Positions 53,125 through 60,354 of a stretch of 64,000 nt of DNA are shown here, piece after piece. The stretch's first letter is position 1; every line of letters starts with the position of its first letter. The DNA lies in assembly GCA_934254675.1 (NCBI GenBank), contig CAKQLP010000003.1:62001-126000 (forward strand). The letters run 5' to 3'. Below the pieces are notes generated by a model. It was not told where the DNA came from. It saw only the letters and a list, made by a program, of their open reading frames with translations, and did no database searches. Position numbers and translations under genes: made by a program. Source of the DNA: an uncultured Alphaproteobacteria bacterium (GTDB lineage Bacteria > Pseudomonadota > Alphaproteobacteria > RF32 > CAG-239).

Positions 53125-54252
53125 ATGGTGAATACTATTAAGAACAGTGTGGAAACTTCTTCTCAGAGCATTACAGAACAGAATGAAGCCGTTATGCAAA
53201 GAATTAACCGCATGGTTAAGGAAAATCGTAAGCAATGGATTCATCAGGTGTTGGTAACATCAATGCCTGTGGCACGCCGTTGGGCGAATTATCGTTTAAA
53301 AAACGGTGAAAATTTCGGTGATTTTGAAGATGAAATTTTAAACGTTGATGCAATTGAACGTCGTTTATACACTTCAATGGCGGGCACGTTTTTCCATCAT
53401 ATTCAAATTCATGGGTATGACAGCAAATCAGCTGTTTTTGTAAAGCAATTGGAAGCGTTGCGGTACTATAACCGAAATGACTACGTAAAGGTTCTGGCTA
53501 AAATGCGCAAGGCCTATGTGCGCAATGAAAAAAACCGCTCTCTTGAGTATTTGATTAGTAAAACCAGTGAGTTCATTCACAAAGTGAACGAAATTGGCAA
53601 TACGGCGTATCAAATGCTTTTGGACGGGAAAGAACCGGATTTTGAAACTTGGAGTGACAAAATGTCATTGCAAGATGCTGTGTTTGAAGAGAATAAGCAA
53701 TTTCTCAAACAGACGCTGAATCATCTGGAGGCGCTCAGAAAAAACAGAGTGTCCTTGGGGTCTTCGGAAATCCGTCTTTTGTTGTATCAAAAGGAAGGAT
53801 GCCGTCGAGAAAAGCTTTATAGCAAAGCTGAGGCGTGGATAACGGAAATTTATGAGAGTTTGCCGTGTTCCGATGAAAGAGAAATCGCTGAACAAACTCA
53901 AATTTACAGAGAAATCTGTCAGTTCGTTCAAGAACTTGTGCCAAAAGTCGGCTATATCTCGGTCAATATGATTCAATTTATATTTGATCGCGGATATTTA
54001 AGCAAAACAAGTCGCGATTTGTTGCTGAGAATCAAAGCCACCATATTTAATTTGAGCATGGCTGTTTTGATTCAAGAGCCTTTGAAAAAGCTTTTGCATC
54101 AGGTTAATGAAGATTTGTTCTTGGATAATCTTACTGATTCGGATCGCTATGTACTTGAGGTTGCTGAAGCTTATGAACCAAAACTTATTGTTCGGGCTCT
54201 CTGCGGCAGTAACTATGAAAAGTATCAGGCATTGAAGGATAAGAAAGCTTAA
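53125..54252 (+). CDS. Hypothetical helical protein (375 aa)
   Basis: This is not recognised. It is 375 residues, soluble, almost entirely helical and Glu/Lys/Arg-rich, with repeated helix pairs (LEALRYYNRNDYVKVLAKMRKAYVRNEKNRSLEYLISK). It contains few Cys, and no motif of an enzyme is visible. Monocistronic with its own terminator. Confidence 0.55.
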   Translation: MVNTIKNSVETSSQSITEQNEAVMQRINRMVKENRKQWIHQVLVTSMPVARRWANYRLKNGENFGDFEDEILNVDAIERRLYTSMAGTFFHHIQIHGYDSKSAVFVKQLEALRYYNRNDYVKVLAKMRKAYVRNEKNRSLEYLISKTSEFIHKVNEIGNTAYQMLLDGKEPDFETWSDKMSLQDAVFEENKQFLKQTLNHLEALRKNRVSLGSSEIRLLLYQKEGCRREKLYSKAEAWITEIYESLPCSDEREIAEQTQIYREICQFVQELVPKVGYISVNMIQFIFDRGYLSKTSRDLLLRIKATIFNLSMAVLIQEPLKKLLHQVNEDLFLDNLTDSDRYVLEVAEAYEPKLIVRALCGSNYEKYQALKDKKA

Positions 54253-54276
54253 ACTCTTGGCGTTTTCACACAAAAC

Positions 54277-54313
54277 AAAAAAACATCATTCTTTAACAGA
54301 ATGATGTTTTTTT
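54277..54313. terminator. Bidirectional terminator between convergent genes
   Basis: Perfect 16-bp arms 54277-54292 and 54298-54313 with A- and T-runs. Confidence 0.8.
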
Positions 54314-54327
54314 GTTAAAAAGAGCAG

Positions 54328-55395
54328 TCAATTTTTAAAAACCCAATTTTTTTGTAATTTGAATGTGATAATAAACAATATTGAATCAATAACAATTTTA
54401 TTGAAAACTTCGGAATAAAAATGAAAAGAAATCCATAAAATGTGAACGCTCAACGCGCTTATTCCCATTATGACAGCCGCCAGAAAAAAATATTTTAAGA
54501 ATGACGGAAATTTATTGGATTTTGAGCAAAAGACAAGTTTGTAGTTAATGATAAAATTATAAAGAAATGAAAAACATCGGGCTAGAATTGTGGCAAAAAT
54601 TAGATAGCTTTCACTAAAATTATTTTTTAATAGTTTACAAAAACACCAAAATAAAAGCACGTCTAATACAAATGACGAAACGGATGATAGGAAATATTTT
54701 AAAAATTGAGAACCTATGATTTTGTATATTTTCCAAGAATCGGCAATAGGATTGAAATGCGTCGAATGATTTGTGACTGAGTCATAAATTGTTTTTATAG
54801 GAGTTTCTATGATAGAATACCGAGATATGCTCTGAATAAGCATTTGAGTTTCAAATTCAAAACGATTTTCGGGAATTTTTATCAAATCATTTAGAAAAGA
54901 ATACGGAACACAACGCAAGCCGGTTTGTGTGTCGGAAAGATGTAGCCCTGTAAAAAAGGAGAATATGTGTTTTGTTATAATGTTGCCGAATTTACTTTTC
55001 CATGGAATGTTATTTCCCGTGAATAGTCGAGTTCCTAAAATTAAGCAATGAGGATTTTTTTCAAATGTTTCTTTAACTTTAATAATGCAATCAACAGAAT
55101 GTTGTCCATCGGAATCAATGGTTATGCAGCCAATCGCATTGGAAAAGTTTTGAAGAATATAGGTGAAAGCGGTTTTAAGGGCGGCGCCTTTGCCTTTGTT
55201 GGATAAATGTGTTAAAATAACACCATTATTTGAGATGATTCTTTCAGCTTTTTCAAAAAAGTGTTTATATTTATTTCCGCTACCATCGTCAATGACGATG
55301 ATAGGAGTTAAGTGCTTTGAAATTAATTCTTTTAATAGCGCAATGAAGCGGTCATCAGGCTCATAGGTTGGTATGACAATTGGAATAGTTGGCAT
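54328..55395 (-). CDS. Glycosyltransferase family 2 fused to a GtrA-like membrane domain
   Basis: This is a 355-residue fusion. Residues about 1-220 are a DPM1-type GT2: PIVIPTYEPDD, IIVIDDGSGN, NKGKGAALKTAFTY, ITIDSDGQH (DxD) and DTQTGLRCVP. Residues about 225-355 have four hydrophobic helices of the GtrA flippase type (FLKYFLSSVSSFVLDVLLFWCFCKLL ... RCFSFLYNFIINYKLVF). Such proteins make and/or flip a polyprenyl-phosphate sugar used to decorate surface glycans. The ATG at 55395 has GGAG 8 nt upstream. Confidence 0.88.
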   Translation of the reverse strand: MPTIPIVIPTYEPDDRFIALLKELISKHLTPIIVIDDGSGNKYKHFFEKAERIISNNGVILTHLSNKGKGAALKTAFTYILQNFSNAIGCITIDSDGQHSVDCIIKVKETFEKNPHCLILGTRLFTGNNIPWKSKFGNIITKHIFSFFTGLHLSDTQTGLRCVPYSFLNDLIKIPENRFEFETQMLIQSISRYSIIETPIKTIYDSVTNHSTHFNPIADSWKIYKIIGSQFLKYFLSSVSSFVLDVLLFWCFCKLLKNNFSESYLIFATILARCFSFLYNFIINYKLVFCSKSNKFPSFLKYFFLAAVIMGISALSVHILWISFHFYSEVFNKIVIDSILFIITFKLQKNWVFKN

Positions 55396-55399
55396 GAGA

Positions 55400-57175
55400 T
55401 TATCTCCAATACGCATAAATCATTGAAAATGTTGCAGTAAATGATAATGAGGCAAATATTGTTAAAAATAAACTTTTATTCAGGTCAAATTGTAAAAATC
55501 TTTTAAGTTTATTCAAAAAATACTGACAAATAAGTACAAACAAAGGAAGAAAAGGGAGATAATATCTTCCTTGAAGTCCCAAAATAACTGAAGAATCTTT
55601 TGTAGTGAAACTTAGCAGCATAATCGGAAGAGCAAGGATTGCAACTCCGATAATAAGAGTAAAAATTTTGGCGGTGAAACTTGAGATATTTTGTTTTTCC
55701 AAATAACCTGAGGCGAGGGCCATGAAAAATAAAAAGATTAACAAATAATTTGGGAGTTCTTGTACCCAAGGTGTGCCAGATTTAAGCATATGGCCAAAAA
55801 CAAAAAAGCTGTCTGTATTTTGAGGCCAAATGATATTGGTGCCAAGCATATGTTCAAATAAGAAAAAGGTATAATGGTAATAAGCCGCTGACATCATTTT
55901 TAAATAGCTGAGCGGTTGTTCAATTGCAAATGCCGCATACAAATGGTTTTCATCAGCATTGTGAAATTGAAACATTTCTTTGTGATACAACAATAATAAA
56001 TTGAAAAATGTGATAGAAAGCACAGCCGTTGCAAATATCATAAGAGAAGATTTTAAACGATAGGGCTTGGGGATAATAAAAACAATTGGCAACAGCAATA
56101 TGTAGCCGCCGCCTTTTACCGATGCCACAAGAAAAATCCAAAATAGGCAATTTATAAGCTTTTTGATTGTGTATTCTTGTTGCAGAGATAAGATGCCGGC
56201 AATAAAACTGAATGTTGTAATAAGAACCATGCCGTCATATGAAAAGCCGCTGGCAAACATGAGTGGTGCCGGAAAAGAAGCAATCATGGCTAGGGCGTAC
56301 TTTCCAACAGGAATGTTTTTGATGGCAAAATACAATGTTAATAGATAGATTATAAATAAAAAAATTTTGGCGGTATAAATTAAAGGAATTGTGTCAAATT
56401 GTGCTAATCTGGAAATTGTCATACCTAGAACAAGAGGAAAATAGCTTGTAATTGAATAACATTCTATGATTGGATTTTTAATAGGGGATTCTATAAAATC
56501 AAAATTTTCAGTTTTGTTTTGCAATGTGTAATCAATAAGGTTGAGATAGTCTTTTTTAGTTGGTCTGAAACTGGTTGACCAATTATGCTTTATCCAAATT
56601 TTTTTAAAAAAATCGGCGTCATTTGTGCGTGTTGCCCATGCGTCATCTCCAAGCAATAAATTTGAAAAACGATAAACAGCGGCAGTGTGAGTGGTCGCAT
56701 CCGGTACGCTCCATGGCAAAATTGCTAAGCCATAAATTAAACCTAAAGGAATGGCTAAAGATAGAAAAAAAGCTTGTGCCGACCGTTTTGAAAATGTGAT
56801 AAAACTGAATATGCTGATTAAAGCCAAATAACTGATGACGTAATAAAATGGTATGTCTTCCGGATGATCTATAATGGAAATCGTACCAAGAAGAAGTATA
56901 AGAAAAAAAGCAGAAACAGCAAAAATAATGTCACAGTTAAGCTGTTGTTTATTTTTGTAATTGATGAGCCAAAAAACAAAAGAAATAATTAAATACGCCA
57001 AAAGAAACATTGGATGGATAAAATTGAAAATATTGACAATTGTTTCTTTGAAAATAGGAATAGGATTATGAATGTCGGCGTATGAAAACAAAAGAATAAC
57101 AAGAATTACATATAAAATGAAAAAACTTAAAATAGATAAATTTTTTTTAGAAGTTAAATATTTAATGAAATTCAT
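55400..57175 (-). CDS. Polytopic membrane protein, DUF2142-like (GT-C-type glycosyltransferase candidate)
   Basis: This 591-residue protein has about 12 membrane helices. The first large periplasmic loop, WSVPDATTHTAAVYRFSNLLLGDDAWATR, carries the Asp in the position used by DUF2142 and GT-C transferases (PDExxH-like). It lies 4 nt upstream of the GT2-GtrA gene, so the pair probably makes a lipid-linked sugar and transfers it outside the membrane. Confidence 0.75.
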   Translation of the reverse strand: MNFIKYLTSKKNLSILSFFILYVILVILLFSYADIHNPIPIFKETIVNIFNFIHPMFLLAYLIISFVFWLINYKNKQQLNCDIIFAVSAFFLILLLGTISIIDHPEDIPFYYVISYLALISIFSFITFSKRSAQAFFLSLAIPLGLIYGLAILPWSVPDATTHTAAVYRFSNLLLGDDAWATRTNDADFFKKIWIKHNWSTSFRPTKKDYLNLIDYTLQNKTENFDFIESPIKNPIIECYSITSYFPLVLGMTISRLAQFDTIPLIYTAKIFLFIIYLLTLYFAIKNIPVGKYALAMIASFPAPLMFASGFSYDGMVLITTFSFIAGILSLQQEYTIKKLINCLFWIFLVASVKGGGYILLLPIVFIIPKPYRLKSSLMIFATAVLSITFFNLLLLYHKEMFQFHNADENHLYAAFAIEQPLSYLKMMSAAYYHYTFFLFEHMLGTNIIWPQNTDSFFVFGHMLKSGTPWVQELPNYLLIFLFFMALASGYLEKQNISSFTAKIFTLIIGVAILALPIMLLSFTTKDSSVILGLQGRYYLPFLPLFVLICQYFLNKLKRFLQFDLNKSLFLTIFASLSFTATFSMIYAYWR

Positions 57176-57350
57176 AAATATATTCCAGTATAAGATTTCT
57201 CATTAATAAAGTATAGGTAAAAATATTGTAGAAAATCAAGAAAATTTATTATTTTTTATTCAGGGTATAAAAACTGAACGATGTTGATTTTTGCCAAATA
57301 ATTTTTTAGAATTTTTCTGTTAGATATTTATAGATAAGGAGAAAATAAAT

Positions 57351-57668
57351 ATGAAAAAGTTTTTAATTTTAGCTGTTGTTGCCGTATTGGCTACTGGTAC
57401 GGCTCAAGCAAAAATAGATTTGGTTTCTGCCGCTCAGCAGGCTCAAAACAAAATTGACAGCGTTACTCAGGCAAATGAAGACGCTAAAGCAAGTTTAGAA
57501 GCAAAGAAAAAAGAATTGGCTGATAAACAGGCCGCGAAAAAGAAAGAATTAGCAGAAAAACAGGCTGCTCAAAAAGCGGAACGTGAGGCCAAAGCCGCTG
57601 AACAGAAAAAAGCTTTGGAAGACACCAAGAATTCTTTGAATAATTTGAAAAATTCTTTTACAAAATAA
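57351..57668 (+). CDS. Small exported Lys/Ala/Glu-rich coiled-coil protein
   Basis: This 105-residue protein has a signal peptide ending in TGTAQA, then a mature region that is nearly all charged heptads: repeats of KKKELA(D/E)KQAA occur twice in tandem (residues about 52-72). Likely an elongated periplasmic helix; no Cys, no lipobox. AAGGAG precedes the ATG. Family not recognised. Confidence 0.65.
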   Translation: MKKFLILAVVAVLATGTAQAKIDLVSAAQQAQNKIDSVTQANEDAKASLEAKKKELADKQAAKKKELAEKQAAQKAEREAKAAEQKKALEDTKNSLNNLKNSFTK

Positions 57669-57687
57669 TTTTTTAATAACAAAAAGC

Positions 57688-57719
57688 AAAAGGGGCGGAT
57701 GTTGTTTTCCACCCCTTTA
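57688..57719 (+). terminator. Terminator after the coiled-coil gene
   Basis: Stem AAAGGGGCGG / CCACCCCTTT (one mismatch) about 20 nt after the stop. The downstream T-run is weak. Confidence 0.5.
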
Positions 57720-57734
57720 CATTTTGAGAAAAGA

Positions 57735-58352
57735 TTATTTCGAAAATTTTATACCGAAACTATTGTCATATCCCCAAACAGAATTAGTATCACAATGCTG
57801 TGCCGCCAATGCTGGAGACAAGGGAAGATGATTAGCACAAGCACGAAATCCATACCCATCTCTATGGCCTATATCCGTACATCCTTTAGGGGCATAATAT
57901 TCTAAAAATCCATCAAATTTTCCAGACATAAAACCAATATTAATAGCTACAAGACCAGAAGCAGAATTTCCCCAATCTGCGGTTGCTAAAGCAATGCATC
58001 CTTCTTTTGTAATATTTAAAAAATTGATATAAAAACTCTTTCCATATCCAATAATACCAACAGGAGAGCCAAAAACATTTGTAATGTCTGTATAATCTCC
58101 ATTTCCACTGGTTTTTAGGTCATCAGGAACAATTCCCATTTGCACAGCGGTTGTGTTATCGAGACCGTTAAAGTCTTTTTGCTGCATATATAAGGTTTGA
58201 ATATTTGTTATTATTTCGGTAATTTGCTGTTTTGTTTTATTAATTTTATATGTTTCCATGGCTTTGGAGTAACCGGCAATTCCACCAACGGACAGGACGC
58301 CGATGATGGCGAGGACGCCGAGCATTTCAATCATGCTTCGTCCGCACTGCAT
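57735..58352 (-). CDS. Type IV prepilin-like protein (paralogue 3), frame open upstream to a repeat leader
   Basis: This 205-residue form starts at MQCGRSMIEMLGVLAIIG like the 25.3-kb paralogue and ends with CIALATADWGNSAS and NHLPLSPALAAQHCD. The internal ATG at 58352 has no good ribosome-binding site. The frame stays open upstream for 91 codons to 58625 and on to the (CT)7 tract at 58689-58702, across palindromic units and a unique segment (CAPDTTGFLSDVYKRGTRAQKFL). As at 25.3 kb, the strong start at 58726 is one CT unit out of frame. Confidence 0.8.
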   Translation of the reverse strand: MQCGRSMIEMLGVLAIIGVLSVGGIAGYSKAMETYKINKTKQQITEIITNIQTLYMQQKDFNGLDNTTAVQMGIVPDDLKTSGNGDYTDITNVFGSPVGIIGYGKSFYINFLNITKEGCIALATADWGNSASGLVAINIGFMSGKFDGFLEYYAPKGCTDIGHRDGYGFRACANHLPLSPALAAQHCDTNSVWGYDNSFGIKFSK

Positions 58353-58684
58353 GCCATCTACTAGGAATTTTTGCGCTCGTGTACCTCTTTTGTACACGTC
58401 GCTTAAAAATCCCGTCGTATCTGGCGCACATTGTGGACGAAGGTTGTTATGGTCATACTCGGGCGTGACGGACAGTCTGTCCCGAGTATCCAAAGAAGAG
58501 TGTTCATAATGGATTCTCGGAATAAATCCGAGAATGACGTTTGCAAGGTGTTTTGCATGGATTCTCGGAACAAGTCCGAGAATGACGGAGAATAGGGCAT
58601 TCCGTTCCGACTCAAATTTTTTCAAAAAATGGCAAAAAACGCGCGTAGAAGCTTTAAAACGCTCTGAAATCGAATGTTTAGGAT
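58353..58684 (-). other. Stop-free repeat leader in frame with prepilin paralogue 3
   Basis: In the prepilin frame it encodes VNPKHSISERFKASTRVF, LKKFESERNALF, three palindromic units (VILGLVPRIH, VILGFIPRIH, DTRDRLSVTPEYD) and an extra 30 residues not present at 25.9 kb. No stop codon interrupts it. Sequence differences from the 26-kb leader are substitutions plus insertions in multiples of three. Confidence 0.55.
58452..58586. repeat. Palindromic repeat units, second array
   Basis: Three units: 58452-58492 (41 nt, carrying a 12-nt palindromic insertion near its centre, GGACAGTCTGTCC region), 58510-58538 and 58558-58586. Same family and same mutual orientation as the array at 25948-26304. 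Confidence 0.85.
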
Positions 58685-58726
58685 TTACAGAGAGAGAGAG
58701 AGACCTTTGCTGAGCTTATTTTTCAT
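58685..58726 (-). CDS. Short leader ORF ending at a (CT)7 tract (second copy)
   Basis: It reads MKNKLSKGLSLSL then TAA from the ATG at 58726, with AGAGGA upstream as in the first copy. The CT tract (58689-58702) again has seven units; six or nine would join it to the prepilin frame. Confidence 0.6.
   Translation of the reverse strand: MKNKLSKGLSLSL
58689..58702. repeat. Dinucleotide tract (AG/CT)7, second copy
   Basis: Seven perfect AG units on plus, 22 nt inside the leader ORF starting at 58726. Confidence 0.85.
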
Positions 58727-58808
58727 CTTTCTTTCCTCTTAAATTTAATATTATAACCAAATTAATTATTATCTTAAATGTTTTAAAATGCTGTTAATTT
58801 ATAAAAAA

Positions 58809-58833
58809 TAGCTCCGATAAAATATCGGAGCTA
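58809..58833 (-). terminator. Terminator of the FadL-like gene
   Basis: Perfect 11-bp arms 58809-58819 and 58823-58833, 3-nt loop and T-run on the minus strand. Confidence 0.85.
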
Positions 58834-58852
58834 AGATAGCGATTTTTATTAT

Positions 58853-60103
58853 TTAGAACGCATAATTCAGAGAAAATGCAAATACTTTTACCGAGTTTGA
58901 GTAATCGGCAGAAGCATTATAGCCGGAATTTTGAGTTACAGCCGTATTCATTTTGGCTTTGTGGGCTTGAATATAAGTGTAACCAATATCAAAACTCAGA
59001 TTTTCATTATATTGATAACCCAAACCAGCGGAATACCAAATACGATCGGAATCCGGAATACGCGGTGTGCGGTGAGCGTAGCGAACGGCGCTTTGGTCAT
59101 AGGCCAAGCCCAGACGCAATTTCCACTGATTATCAAGCATATAGCTTGTTCCCACGGAATAAAAGTTGGTGTCACGCCAGTTTTCTTTTACGTTGGAAAT
59201 GGTGTAACCGCCGTTTTGGCTTTTGAATGTCAGGTTTTGGAAAGAACTCCAGAACACGCGCTGATATTCGGCCATTACTGCCCATTTTTCATTCACATCG
59301 TGATAAACGCCCATAGAAAGCATTGCCGGCGTCGTAAGTTTTGCGCTGATTTTTTGATTTGTAAGAGCATTAAACAACGGAGAAGGACTACCGCTGGATT
59401 TCATTTTGCCCTTTAATTTGTGGTTTATTTCGCTACGATATCCCACACCAACACGAGTAGAATCTGTAAATTCATATAAAGCACCTAATTGGTAACCCAT
59501 GTCAAAATCGTTGCCGTTTGTTGTGATATTGTTAACTCTAACTCCGGGAGCCAAGGTGTTGCTGCTGGTTAAGTGCGCCCAAACATATTGCATTTGCACG
59601 CCTGCGCCCAAAGATAATTTGTCGGTTGCCTTATAAGCAAACATCGGGGTAATGGTGCCTGATTTCAAATCCGAAGTAATACCATGGTCGGAACCAACCC
59701 ATTCAGGATCATATTTGGTAATCATTCCAAACTGAGAATTTGCGGCAATAGCGGCAAAAGCCTTGTCATTAAGCTGATAAGACACTGTTCCGTTTGGTGA
59801 AATGGCGGCGTGCACCACGTTTTCAACATTGGCACCGCGTTCGCCGAATTGACCTCTGACGTTTTTAGCAGTAGCGCGCGGAGCAATATATGTTCCGCCC
59901 ATATTTACCTGCATACCTTTTTGGCGAGTTATACCCGCAACATTGTAATATGCATAAGAACCATTTTCGGCACCGGCTGTGGCACCTGCGTAAGCGTTAC
60001 CTTGGGCGGCGGCGGACTGTTCTCTTAAATGGAAGCCGGCAGCCATTGCGCTTGTAGAAAGTAAAAGCGTGCTCAAGGCGGTTAATGTAAGAACCTTTTT
60101 CAT
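58853..60103 (-). CDS. FadL/OmpP1-type outer-membrane transport protein
   Basis: This 416-residue barrel imports long-chain fatty acids or other hydrophobic compounds. Signal peptide ends SAMA; the mature N-terminus AGFHLREQSAAAQGNAYAGATAGAENGSYAYYNVAGI is the FadL hatch signature. Strand pattern throughout, and the C-terminal FAFSLNYAF ends in an aromatic residue. Divergent from an acyltransferase/acyl-ligase gene, which fits fatty-acid uptake. Confidence 0.88.
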   Translation of the reverse strand: MKKVLTLTALSTLLLSTSAMAAGFHLREQSAAAQGNAYAGATAGAENGSYAYYNVAGITRQKGMQVNMGGTYIAPRATAKNVRGQFGERGANVENVVHAAISPNGTVSYQLNDKAFAAIAANSQFGMITKYDPEWVGSDHGITSDLKSGTITPMFAYKATDKLSLGAGVQMQYVWAHLTSSNTLAPGVRVNNITTNGNDFDMGYQLGALYEFTDSTRVGVGYRSEINHKLKGKMKSSGSPSPLFNALTNQKISAKLTTPAMLSMGVYHDVNEKWAVMAEYQRVFWSSFQNLTFKSQNGGYTISNVKENWRDTNFYSVGTSYMLDNQWKLRLGLAYDQSAVRYAHRTPRIPDSDRIWYSAGLGYQYNENLSFDIGYTYIQAHKAKMNTAVTQNSGYNASADYSNSVKVFAFSLNYAF

Positions 60104-60354
60104 TTTAAACCTTTATATTATTAAAACATGGTAACCCAAATAAAATTTGCGTTACGTGGGGCGCACAATACAGTAATATATCAATTTTGGCAAGTTTTTG
60201 GCGTAAAACTGGGGATAAAATTTGAAAAATATTGTAAAAACAAAGTATTATTGCACAAAAAAGGGTTGTTGATGACTTGTCTATTTTTTCTTTACAAAAG
60301 GTTAATAATATTATATGGATATGTTATCAATTTAACAACAGAAAGGTTGGACTT

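Noticed and set aside
58353..58450. DVYKR peptide in the leader of paralogue 3 as residual Nextera adapter sequence
   Set aside because: The nucleotide sequence differs at several positions from the transposon mosaic end, and it lies inside a continuous locus rather than at a contig end.
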